Of a stretch of 64,000 bases of DNA, positions 51,960 through 62,864 are shown piece by piece (positions within the stretch are counted from its first letter, which is position 1; every line of letters begins with the position of its first letter). The stretch comes from Pyropia haitanensis (lineage: Eukaryota; Rhodophyta; Bangiophyceae; Bangiales; Bangiaceae), in assembly GCA_008729055.1 (NCBI GenBank), contig SDUX01000010.1, forward strand, positions 2,619,090-2,683,089, in the 5' to 3' direction. The position numbers and the translations under genes are program-made. The notes beneath the pieces were generated by a model that was not told the origin of the DNA, ran no database searches, and was given only the letters and a program-made list of their open reading frames with translations.

Positions 51960-54900
51960 GGCGTGCGTGCGTGACCAGCCAAGAACAGACACGCACGGGC
52001 ACAAGGGAGGTGATAGGCCGCACTCTCCGCTGCCACCGGCGCGAGCAGAGGCGGGCGGCAAAGGGAGTGAGTGGAGGGGGAGGGGGGGGGACGGCTGAGA
52101 AAGCAAGAATCACTAAACCGGCACGGTGCGGCGGGCGGCAGCGTGAATAACCCGGCCGACGGCGTGCGCACCCGGACGCCGCTGCTGGCGCACAGCGGGC
52201 TGCTGCGCCCCTACCCCCCCTGCGCACGCGTACACCCGCCCTCGCTCGTTGCCCTCTTACGTGCCCGCGCAGTCTCCCAGGGTACGGCCGTGTGTGGCAC
52301 GGCGGCGGCGGCACGGCGACGCCGCCGACACTGACGCGACACCGACCACGCGGCGTGGCAAACGTCGCGACCAAGCACGTCGTCACAGGGCGGCGGGAGA
52401 GGCGCTCACAGGGCGGGGCACCGCCGCGGGCGGGTGGGCAAAAAATACGTCGGGGGGGGCAGCCGCCCGCGAAGCAGCGCGCGGGGCGCGTGGGTGTGAA
52501 AGCGCCGGCAGCGACGCGCACGCCACACACACGGGGGGGCACCCACACCGCAGCCGTCCCCCCGGCGCCGCGGCACAACACACGTCACAAAGCTCAGAGA
52601 AAACGACTGAGCCCGGCCGCCGCCGCCGCCGCCGCCGCCGCCGCTGCTGCGCCGCCGCGTGCGGGGCGGTGGTGTGTGTGGATGAATCCCGACGCCCCGG
52701 CCGGCAAAGGCCGCCGCCCCTGGGGGGTCCGCGAAGGGGGGGCCCCGCCGGGGGGGCGCGTTGGACGGGGGACCCCCTGCCGGACCCTCCCCCCCCCCCC
52801 CCGCCCACCGCCCCGAGCCGCTGGGTCCAGCGGCGGCCACGGCGGCTGTCGTGTAGGCCGCACCGCCGCGTAGGTGTTCACAAAGGGAGTTGCAAAAGCC
52901 GCGGCCGCCCGCGAGCCGCCGATGCCAGGCGTGTCCGGGCGAGCGTGCAACGCGCGTCCCCGCACTCACCCACACGCATCACGGTCGACGCACGACTTGC
53001 ATGGGTCTCGTGGTTCCCCGCAACAGCCCCGCTGGGCGGAACGCGCTCCGGCGGAACCACGCCCGCAGGACCTGTTGCCTGAACTCTCTGGTCAAGACTC
53101 CCCGCACCCGTCGCCAGTGGACGGACAGGGTCGGTTTCCGGAGGGGCTGTTGCTACTCGTTCACGGCCTACTTGCTCGTAGAGGGGATCAAGTCGAGGGC
53201 TCCAGCCCCACCGGGGCAGTGTCGGAGAGGGGACAGGGGGGGGGGAGGGGGGGGGAGAGAACCTCTTCAGGCGGGATCACCTCAGCCCACGCAGGGGAGG
53301 GGGCAGGTCGCGGGGCGCCAACGCAGCGAGTCTCGCCCCGCGCCCTCCCCTGCGCAGGTTGCACCACCATGGGGACTTGGGTCTCTACAACCTGCCCTTC
53401 CGTTCCAGCCGGCGGGGTCACTGTCAGCGGTGCTGATGGTTGACTTTGCGGCGTTTCTCCGCAGCGTCCGCCAGACTTGCCGGGTATGGTCGTCGCCACA
53501 CACACCCACAACGCACTGGGAACGATGGAGATGGGCAGCACGCCGCCCACGGCCCCGCTGTGTGGGGGTGTGGGGGACGAGTGCCCCCTGCTTAAAGCGC
53601 GGCGGCAGGCACGGACGAACGCGCGGGCGCCGGCCGTCGCCCCCCCGGGCGAGGGACCTCGATGGCGACGGACGAGGGGGCGTGTGTGTCTGGGGGGTCC
53701 CACCACGGCGTGCCACCGCAGCCGCGCCCCGGCTCTGACGCGGCGGCTTGCCGGGACACGTCAGACGGTAAGAGCGAGGTCCCTGCCACCGGTCCCAGGG
53801 TTGTTCCCCGCGGCCAGTCGCGGGGGTCCACCACACACACGCCTACGGAGACGCCGCCAGCACACGCCAGGTGCACGCGCCCACCGCCGCCCGTGTCCGG
53901 ATTGGCCGACGCCCCGGGCCTGGAGGCCCGAACGCGCAACACTGCGCCATCCCACCGGTCCGCCCGCCGCCCAGCGTGTGCAGGCGACTGCGGTGGCGCG
54001 GCCAGCCGAGGGCCAGGTCACATTTTAACAATATTGTGGTTTGCAAGCGCGCCGTCCACTGGATACGGCGACCTGCCTAGGCGACAGCTTGACGTGATCG
54101 CGTAGTCGCACCACCTCGCGCAGAGAGCCTAGCGAGCCTCGACGTTGCGGACCTGAGGGGGGGGCGGCGGCCTTCATGGTCCAATACCATCATCTGATTC
54201 ATCGTGCTCGCATCTCCCCATCTCGTCATCGAGACGCAGAGAGCGCAAAGGATGGATCGCGCAGCAAGTGAGAGGTGGCCACTGCGCCCTACGGCGATCG
54301 AACCACACGTGGTGGCTGCTGAGGGCTCTCGGGCGAGCCGCCCACGAGCCGTGTCCCGCCAGGTGGGATAGACTTGCACTCTGATTGGACCAAGCACCTG
54401 CGAGCGCTTGTGCATCCATCGGGGAACGCTCCTCCACCCGCCGTCCGGTCCCCTGAGAGCACATTTGGGTCCGCGCTGGTGGGGCGCCGCGGCCACTGTT
54501 GCCGCGACGGGGCGAGCGTTTTTTGGACGACGGCACGAATCACGGGCGCCTCGGGCGGGCATTGTGCCGGGCACGCGGCTCGTCGACTGTGCCCTCAACC
54601 TGGCCATCGCGGCCTCGAGGCGTCTACAACCGCCTCGGCTGTGTGAGGACTGACCTACAGTCGCTCCCTAGATATCTCATGCCTGCCGGGGCTCCCTGCC
54701 CAGCAGGCGTTTCGCCGGGGCTGCCTGCGTCGCCCTTATCTCATGAAAACAAAACGCATGTGGGAACACTATGTCGCATGATGCGAGCCCAACGGGGCAT
54801 GCAGCACGCACTGTAGCCGTAGACTCTATGTTTAGGGTGAGGATTAGAAAAGGGGACAAACAGTTGCACCGGTTCAGTGCGCTGTCCGTCAGCGCCCGCC

Positions 54901-55863
54901 CGCGCGGGTCAGATTTTTGTCGTTAAAACTGTTGGAATGGAGAAGCTTGTGTAAAGGGTGGAATGGAGAAGCACCAGGCGTCGCTGGGGCGGTCCACCCG
55001 CCGCGAGTCCGCGGAAGCTGCTTGTCTGACAGAAACGTGGCGTTAACCCTGAACACTGTGAGTGTGTTGCGTGCGCGGCGCCCACTCAGGCGGTGTCCCT
55101 GCGCAGTGCCTGCTAAACCGTCTCAATAATTTCTTGCTTTTCCGTTGGTTGGGCCGGCCCGCGAGCGGTTGTCGACGCCTGTTTTGAGAGTGTGAGCCCT
55201 GATTTTTCTCGTTTTTTGTTTTTGATGTACATGGGTGCCTTTCGGTCCATCGACGGAGTGCTTCTCATACGGAAAGAGCTGTGCTGTCTGGGCGTACAAA
55301 ATCACCCATGACGACGGATCGAAACGATTCACTGCAGAGCTCCAAGCAATCCGCATCTTGGAAGGTTGCCAATGACGGCAAGGTGTCCTTCGGGTCGCCG
55401 CAGAGTACCCCTCGCAGAAACGCCTCTGCATTGGCCATTGCGGCGGAAATCTCCCGCACTCTCCGGAGCCCGGGGGAAAGAACAGTGACGTGGATGGAGA
55501 CGCCTCGACGAGGCGCTTGACGATCCGGCTTGGGCGGATGGCGCAGCGCGAAGGAGTGGAACCCTCTTCCTCCCCCCCTTCCACTCCGCTCACCCGCTTC
55601 TCTGCCCGCGGGTGGCCCCCTCTCCTTCACTCCTTTACCCCCGTCCGCTTCGCCCCGGCTCTTGTCCGTGGGGGTCGCAGTGATGACGGCTTTCTTGGGA
55701 GCCGCTGAGCGGCGAACATTGCAGGCTGTTAACAGAGAGAAGCAAGCGCCGCAGTGTGCCAGTGACTGTTGTTTACTTGGTTGGGTTGCGGAAAAACAAA
55801 CAAGGAAAGAAATGAAACAACACGCCCACCCGTGGGGAAAGCAACACGGGTGCCCCACTTGAC

Positions 55864-56130
55864 CTAGAGAAAGACGACAAGGTGCGGAGGCGAAGCTTGC
55901 GCAGAGAGGATGGCGGGGGCGCGAAAGACGACGGACGTGCCGGCCAGAGCGACAAGTGGGGAGAGCAGTGTGCGGCGGGTCGTGATAAAGGGGGCGGCGC
56001 GGTACCGCCCCGCAGCCCTCACGCCGTCCGCCAACTGCGCACCCCGCTCGGCCGGCCGTCTGTCCAGTCTGCGCCCCGCCCCGGGCACGAACGTACCCGG
56101 CCGCGCGCCGCCACGACCAAAGTCAATCTG
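55864..56130 (-). other. Possible exon of an unidentified gene
   Basis: On the minus strand an acceptor-like TATTTCAG at about 56131 is followed by an open frame reading IDFGRGGARPGTFVPGAG, then GRYRAAPFITTRRTLLSPLV, a hydrophobic LALAGTSV-like stretch and a stop at 55864. Composition is more protein-like than in neighbouring frames, but no upstream exon was found and no family is recognised. Confidence 0.25.
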
Positions 56131-56347
56131 AAATAGTTACGAGGGGAAAGGCGGCAATACCAAAGCATGCAACTGGAAACGGTGGCGTGGCGCGGGGATG
56201 ATGCCCGCCGTCAACTTTGCTTCAGCCGATAGCAGTTTCTCTCCCGCCTCCCTCTCCCCTCAGCTCGCCCGCTGACCCCTCGCTCTCGACGGTAGGTCTC
56301 GCCATGGAAACAGCATCCACTGAGGCGTAGACTCCATTCCAGTCGCT

Positions 56348-56526
56348 GGCGGCCTACGGCAAGTGGTGGTGGTGCTCCGCCTTGAGGTGTGCGACTCCAC
56401 CGCGGTGCTGGCGCAGGTAAACGAGCAGCTGCTGTCTCAGCGGAAGAGCGAGAACCCGGCAGTGGTCCAGGTAGCCAAGACGGCCACCCCGCAGGGGTTC
56501 CAGCACCTGTTCCTTCCCGGCCTCTG
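56348..56526 (+). other. Possible terminal exon or gene remnant
   Basis: An open frame without its own start reads GGLRQVVVVLRLEVCDSTAV, then VNEQLLSQRKSENPAVVQ and ends QHLFLPGL before TGA at about 56524. It is preceded by an acceptor-like TTCCAG near 56342. The amphipathic, balanced composition suggests real or former protein coding. No family is recognised and no 5' exon was found. Confidence 0.3.
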
Positions 56527-57717
56527 ATTGGGTACACGCCGACAGTCGTTGACCGTCCCGGCGTGGGAGATTTCCGCGAAAGGCCGCGCAAGAATGACAG
56601 ACTGGCGGAAAAAGCAGACTCCGCAAAAAAATATTGCTTGTCCAAGCAGACTGGCTTGCGCAAAAGCAAGATCCCACGCAATCCCGAGAGGGGCCGCGCA
56701 ACCGAAAAAGCAGGTGTTTTTTTTCAGACGGTTTAGCAGGCACTGCGCTGCCCCCACCTTCTCCTTTCCCACACTGCTATCGCCTGGTCGGCCTCCCGAC
56801 CGCCTGCCTCCGCGAGTCCCCTCCGTCCTTCACTGTGCACAGTCGCCTTGTCCTGTCGACTGTTCACGGGAGCTCTGTCACCAAATTACCCCCGGGTACT
56901 AAAGCTGCGCACTTGTAGCAGGCGCGTGTCTTGCTGTTCCTTTTTCCTCAGTGTGGCGGCTGGCCCCGTCCGCGATTGCGCCGTTCAACCACAGCTGCCT
57001 CCCCGTCGCCGCTGCCGCCGCCGCCGCCGTCGCCGCTGCCAGGAGGGGGGGGTAGGCGGTCGCGGCGGGCGGTAGCGTCTGTGGACACCAAGCAGCCGCG
57101 AGGGGAGCTGGTCTCCAGAGACAGGAGGGGCCAGACTGCGGCGGGAGGCACGGTTCGCGCCGGACCGCACGTGCTCGTGGTACCAGCTCTGCGGGCGTTG
57201 CGCCCGTCGTCATGGAGCAACAGCCGTGCGGATGCACCTGTGCCGATGACGCGCGGGTGGACGCCCGCTGGGCGAGAGTGCTGCTTCCCAGAGCGGGTGG
57301 TGGAGACCAAATGGGCCGTGGTATCGCTGCATCCTCGCTCCGCTGGACGTCCTCGTCTGTTGGCTGTGTCTCCCTAAAGAAGCCCCGCCCTCGGTGGGGT
57401 GCGAGGTCCTGGCCGCGCCCCCTCTGGCGGGGGCACCAACCGAGAGCAGGGTCGCGCCGCGGCTGGCGCGCTTCTGTGCTGGAGTCTGGTCTGCTCGGTC
57501 CTCTTTTTCGTTTGTTTTTTTCTTCATCAGCAGTGGATGGCAGCTGAGTGGCCGCGCCGGCGGCTCGGGCGGTTTCGATCCACTCGCCACGCGCCGCGGC
57601 CGGTCGGATCAACAGCGGCGGTCCTTTTTTTTTGCGGCCGACGCGCCGCGCTCCTGCCGCTGTCGGCTCCACACGGAGCTGCTGGCGCGGACGTCAGCCG
57701 CGCCCGCGTGTCGCCCT

Positions 57718-57756
<39 letters not shown>

Positions 57757-58754
57757 CGCCCACGCGCACTTGGCGGCCGGCTGGTGGGTCCGCCGTCCCC
57801 GCGCCGCCGGTGACGGCTGCCGCCTCGGCGGCCGCCCTCCCCCCCGCCGTACTCGTCCACGCCCGAGGGGGGGGCGCGGGCGTCTGTCCGCCGGCGTCGG
57901 ATGGTACGTTACGGCCGGCCGGCCGCCCAGCCGCTCTGTTTTTCTGCTCTTGTCTTCTGGTTTGACAGCCCCGCTGCGACCTGCGCCCCCACGCGGCACG
58001 TGTGGCGTGTGTGCATGCGGTACTGTCGAGGGCCGGCTGCGATGATGAACCAGGAACGGTGACCACAGGGGCGGGTGGTGGCCCCTCTCCCCGTCGCCCT
58101 CGGGCGCAGGGGGGCACGGGAGCAACCCCGCCCGCCGTGAGGATCCACACTCTTCTTACACATTATTCTATTCCTGAGCGGGTCGGCCTGCAGTACGTGC
58201 CGTTGACGCGGGCCGCGACTGACCGCCCTCCGCTGATGGCTGGCATGCTGCTGCCTCCCCCCTCGTCCGCCGTAGAGGCTTGGTCGTTGCCGTCCGTGCC
58301 GTCTGCCGTTGCCGTGGCCGAACGATACATTGTTCCTGCGAGGGTGGTGTGCAAGGAGGGGGGGGGGGGCGCGTCGTCGTGTGTGTCTTGTCGCGGCCGG
58401 TATCTTGGCGAGCGCGCAGGAGCCTACGCGCCTCCTCATCTGCTTTTGCCGTCGCCCGTCGTTCCCATCCCTGACCTGTGCGCACACCACCGGCCGCCCT
58501 CCCCCTCTCTTCGTGTCCCAGCCGGACATACAAAGCGCGTGCGGCGCGGCCAACCTGCCAGAGGCGGCCGACACACGGGAAAAAAAACAACAAAAAGTGA
58601 GTAATAAAAAGCAGCGCGCCAGGGTGGGCCGCAGGTGCTGGTGGACGCGCCGGCCGCAGCCCAGGTGCCCGCGCCGCCGCCACGCGCGACGTCGGCCTGC
58701 GGTACGCCGGGACTGCAGCCGCCGCGGCGCCCCAATCCCCCCACTCCCCCCCCC

Positions 58755-60146
58755 TCATACCGCCATTAACAGCAGCGCCGACGCGAGGCGCGCCGTGTCG
58801 GCCACGTCCACCACCGCGTCCTCTGGCCGCAGCGCGGCGACCGCCTCGCCCGCCATCACCGCGTACGCGGCGATGAGCCCCCCAATGCCGGCGAGAAGCA
58901 CCGGCGCGGCGCGCGGCACGTTGTCCGCCTCAAAGTTCCGCCCCGCCGCCTCGATGACCCGCCAGTTCCAGTTGAACCGCCAGAGAGCGTACAGGAGGGT
59001 GCCCACCGCGACGAGCGTAAACGCGGTGCAGACGGCGGTTACCCACGCCTTATTGTTCACCGCCGCGCCCGCTGTGGCCGCCGCGTCACCCGGCACCACC
59101 TCCAGCTGCAGCGTGCTCGTCGCGACGGCGAGCAGCAGGATGACCCCGCGGCACCAGCCGAGGTAGGTGCGCTCATTGGACAGGTGGGTGAGGATGCGGC
59201 CGTCCTCGGGCAGCGCGGCGACGGTGTCCTCGCGCAGCGTCTCTTCCAGGTACGCGATGCCGTCGAGTAGCAGCCGCCGGTGCGCGAGAGGCTTGACGCC
59301 GAGCGCGTCGCGGAGTTCCACCGAATTGAGCGTCAGGAGCGTGCCAAACGAGACGCCGTGCGCGACAAACGTCGGCACGTACTGCGGGAGGTGGATGGCG
59401 CGGAGCCAAGTTGCCACCTCCGCGGGGGACTCGAGCGTCTCAAACGCGCTCGCCGCCGCTAGGCCCGCCCGGACTGGGGGGCACCGTGTCGCGTACGGGT
59501 GGGGGCGGAGGAAGAAAGAAGACCAAACGAGGAGAAGGGAAAAGGGCGACCATTGGAGGTGGGTCGAGGCATTGAAGGACGCAACAGCAGCGGCAAGACA
59601 ACGCCAGTGCCGCGCAATGGCGCCCAGCAGCCACCCACCGGCAGCAGCCACCCACCAGCAGCCACACAGACCAGCAGCCACACCCACCGGCAGCCACCCA
59701 CCAGCAGCCACAACACACAACGACAGCGGCGCGCGCGCGTCAGCGGTGAGCTCAGCCGCCCCCCACCCACCCACACACCCACCCATGCACCCTCACCTCC
59801 CCCCCACCCCCCCCCCCCCAACCTCCCCACCACGACAAGTACCTACCCGAATCCGGCACGTCCGGCGCTCTGGGCCCCCCCCCCCAAGACGGCCGCCGGC
59901 CATCCCCCGCGGTCCCCCCCGGCGTGCCGATGCCGGCGCCCCCCCCTCCCCTCCGGCGCCGCCCGGCGATGCGCCCGCGCTGCGCGCACTCCACAGCCGC
60001 GACAGCGCGCCGCCGATGGGCGTGCCCGCCGCCGGCGCGGCGGCCGCCTCGGCGACGCTGCCGCCGCTGCTGCCGCCGCCGCTGCCGCCGCCACCGCCGC
60101 CGCCGCCGCCGCTGCTCGCGCGGGACAGCGCCGCGGTCGACGCCAT
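58755..60146 (-). CDS. SAM-domain plus DUF202 membrane protein
   Basis: Exons about 59843-60146 and 58755-59473 give some 340 residues. The N-terminus is Ala/Ser/Gly-rich (MASTAALSRASSGGG). Exon 2 opens with a sterile alpha motif: VATWLRAIHLPQYVPTFVAHG, LTLNSVELRDALGVKPLAHR and a helix DGIAYLEETL. Then comes a DUF202-like membrane domain: SNERTYLGWCRGVILLL, a second span AWVTAVCTAFTLVAVGTLLYAL and a third LLAGIGGLIAAYAVMAG. NERTxLxW is typical of DUF202, which in yeast forms the membrane part of VTC polyphosphate polymerase subunits. No SPX or polymerase domain is present. The splice is not settled: donor GTACTT at 59842 (phase 1) with acceptors at 59474 or 59459 fits, while GTAGGT at 59846 does not keep frame. 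A C run near 59873-59887 makes the exon 1 frame less certain. Confidence 0.75.
59640..59725. repeat. CAGCAGCCACCCAC minisatellite in an intron
   Basis: Repeated CAGCAGCCAC and CCACCCACC blocks in the intron of the SAM-DUF202 gene. Units of about 14-20 bp are arranged irregularly in five to six copies. Confidence 0.75.
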
Positions 60147-62393
60147 CGGGCGCCGCGGCCACGCTCAGAGGGGAAGGACGGGGCGGGCAAGTGCGGGCGG
60201 TGGGGGGGGGGGGGGAAGGGAGGGCAGCAGCAGCCAGCGCAGTGGGCCTAAAACCGGGATCCATGCTGTGCGCTCTTCAAGCCGGAAGGGCTTGAACAAA
60301 CCTTGATTTTCCTTGAAGTGGTCGCACGCGCCGCGGCGGCCGCCGCCCCAACTGAGTGGATTAGAGGCCGATCCTCACACTTAAAAGGTTGACAAATACG
60401 GTAAAGTATATTGAAGGGAGGTGATGGGTTCCCTACTAAGGAGCATCCAATTGGCTGTCAAGTTTCGGTAACTCTCCATCACAGTCCTCGCGGGGACCAC
60501 GAAGGCCATCCCTGAGCGGCCGACAATCCCTCTCCATGGCCCGGCTGATGACGCCGGACGAAGCGCATCGGAAGACACAAACCGGCCCGTCTACAATCTT
60601 CATCCGCACCGCGTGCTTCGGTGACACCACCAGCCACACGAACGTCACAGTGTATTTCAAGCCAACGCATATCGTCCATGATAGCTCGCCGCCGTGTTCC
60701 CCGCACCCTCCCTGATGTCCTCCCTCTTGTTCCACCAGCACAACGAGAAAGAAACTCTTGTCACCACACCAATGTTGTGAGCCAGATCAGAGCACCGACC
60801 GCTGGGGGATTCTTTAGCACGAACGCTCCAGAACGTTGGCGTGTATGAGGTGCATCGAGTTGGAGCCGTACGCAGCTCCTGAAGTTCCGCATACCCACTT
60901 CCTTTCGCTCCATGACATGGTCGTTACCGTGTTCGGTTGCTCACGTCGCGGTCAACAGGTACCCTGATGTACACGCGAGTGCTTCGGGTGCCTGTCAGTG
61001 TCGTCAGAGAGAAGCAAGCCGACGGTTGGGAGCGTACTGTGCCACGTAATTGAAAAAAAAAAACTCTCAGGAAGATCTGCAGGCCGCCGAGATACGGCGT
61101 GCGCCTCACGTGATCAACTCCGGCGAGCTGCATAAAGGCCGGGATACAATCCAAGAAACATGGGACTTTTCAGGTGAAACGGGGGCTACAAGCTCTTGTC
61201 GATGCTGTACTTCTATTAGGAGAGCGTGATCACGCTTAATACGGCGCGAGAGCTGTGTGCATTAGCACTTGAAGAAAGCTTGATAAACCTTGAATAATGG
61301 GTCAAGACCTGCGTGGACATCATCGTTCAGTACATCACTGTGTAGCCCGCACTGAGACGCACCTTGTGGTGTATCGCAACCCCATGTCCGAGCAGGTGTT
61401 CATAGTGACTTCAAGGTTGATCACGTTTTCTTCAAGAAATCGGCCTCTACGGGGTCTCTAGGGCACTTCATGATCGCCCTGGATCGTGATTTCTGCAAGG
61501 TTCTGCTTTTGATAAGCGCTTGAAGAGGATCCCGCAACAAAGCCCACTGCGCAGGGTCGGTGTCGCGGCGGGGCGGGCGAGCACGTGACGGGTGTGTGCG
61601 GAGCGTACACACGGTACATGTGTACATGTAGCCCCCCCCTGTTTGTGGAACCCGTGTGCAAGGGGGGGCCGACGCATGGGGTGCGCGGGCTGGCGCCGTG
61701 TGAACGGCTGGCATGCGCCGCCATCCTCGACAGCGCACGCGCCGCACAGCATCCGCGTACGTCGCCCCGCCGTGCCGCCCACGTCGGCGACGCTGCCGCC
61801 CGTGTGCCGCGTCTGGCGCACCCGACCGGTCACCCTCGTCGCTGCTCGTGGCGGCGCCCGCCGCTGTTGCGGTTGCCCCCCCCCCCCCCCCCTGGTCGCC
61901 GCCCTCACGCGGCGGGGTGCGACCAGACGGTCGGCGCGCCTTAGCCCCTCCGCCCCCTTTGCTCTGCTCGTTTCGCTCCGCCTTCCTTCCCCCTCACGCT
62001 GCCCCACGCATCCACCTCCCCCCGCTCCCCCCCTCTTCATCCGCTGCTTCTTCGCCTTCTTTTTCCTCGCTGCGCACGGGGGGCCGCGGCGGGTGGCCGT
62101 GGCGGCGTTGGTACGCGGTTGGCGGCTCGCCGGCCACCCTCTTTTTGCCGGCGCGTGCGGCGGCGGCGGTTGGTCGTGGCGGGGGCGGGGCGTGACGTCG
62201 CGTCTAGCGCTGACACCCGCTATCCGCTCCTGCATCCCCTCTGTTTGGCCCTGAATCCCCCGCCTGTCTCCGCTGGTTCTGACCCGCGCTGGTCTCCCTC
62301 TTCACCCCTCTCTCCGCCGCGCCCATCCCCCCCTGCGCGCTTGTCCCCGCTCTCCGCCCCCCCCTTCCCCCCCACCCCGGCGGCGGCGTCACC
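60147..62393. other. Divergent interval, SAM-DUF202 / ORMDL, with a lower-GC block
   Basis: 2.2 kb. From about 60290 to 61540 the GC content falls well below the rest of the window. Overlapping short frames there (60381-60741, minus) are open in all three phases and show no family. Related phrases GCTTGAACAAACCTTGAT (60289) and AGCTTGATAAACCTTGAA (61276) occur 1 kb apart. From 61860 to 62390 the plus strand is pyrimidine-rich, consistent with an ORMDL leader. Confidence 0.5.
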
Positions 62394-62864
62394 ATGCAAG
62401 CCGGCCACGGCTCCGCGCCCGGCGACGTGGGCGTCTCGTGGCTGCACGGCAAAGGCTCGTGGCTCTTTTACATTGGCCTCCTCGCCGCGGTCCGCCACGT
62501 GCTCGGCCTCCTCCCCGGCCTCCCGCCGCACGTGGCGTGGTCGGTGCTGAACATTGGCCACGCGGCGCTGACGTTTGTGACGTTCCACTGGCTCAAGGGG
62601 AGCCCCTTCCCTACCTACTGGTCGCTGACGCCGGCGGGCGTCGACGCGTGCACCTGGTGGGAGCAGCTCGACCGGCGCTGGCAGCAGACGCCCGCCCGCA
62701 AGTTTTGTGTCGCGGTCGTGCTCGCGCTATGGGTGCTGGCGGTGGAGGCCACGCCTGCGGCGGCGTGGGGGTGGCACGCCGCGAACGGCGTCGCGTTTGG
62801 GGTCGTGTTTGTCGCCAAGCTGCCCGTGATGGACCGGGTGCGGATCTTTGGCATCAACCGGTGA
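62394..62864 (+). CDS. ORMDL: ORMDL/Orm family endoplasmic-reticulum protein
   Basis: ER membrane protein that restrains serine palmitoyltransferase and so sphingolipid synthesis. Single exon of 156 residues, close to the normal family length. Four hydrophobic segments are visible: WLFYIGLLAAVRHVLGLL, WSVLNIGHAALTFVTFH, KFCVAVVLALWVLAVEA and NGVAFGVVFVAKLPVM. Family motifs include NIGHAALTFVTFHWLKGSPFP (where others have HTVKGTPFE), TWWEQLD (as in LTHWEQMD), ARKF and the invariant end RVRIFGINR. The long N-terminal extension that carries the phosphorylation sites in yeast Orm proteins is absent. Start context is CACCATGC after a pyrimidine-rich leader. Confidence 0.95.
   Translation: MQAGHGSAPGDVGVSWLHGKGSWLFYIGLLAAVRHVLGLLPGLPPHVAWSVLNIGHAALTFVTFHWLKGSPFPTYWSLTPAGVDACTWWEQLDRRWQQTPARKFCVAVVLALWVLAVEATPAAAWGWHAANGVAFGVVFVAKLPVMDRVRIFGINR

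Larger units (their letters stand above)
51960..58754. other. 6.8-kb gene-poor region
   Basis: No complete gene is recognised. The first kilobase is GC-rich with Pro/Arg-rich frames and a GCC run at 52617-52651. About 54830-55350 is lower in GC and holds a short direct repeat of TGGAATGGAGAAGC. Possible but unproven coding segments are listed separately at 55864-56130 (minus) and 56348-56526 (plus). A (GCC)n run lies at 57718-57752. No transposon ends, long terminal repeats or RNA genes were recognised. Confidence 0.5.

Noticed and set aside
55215..55380. A plus-strand phrase WAYKITHDDGSKRF that resembles copia-type reverse transcriptase
   Set aside because: Only about 25 residues, ended by a stop, with no catalytic motif, repeats or flanking element sequence.
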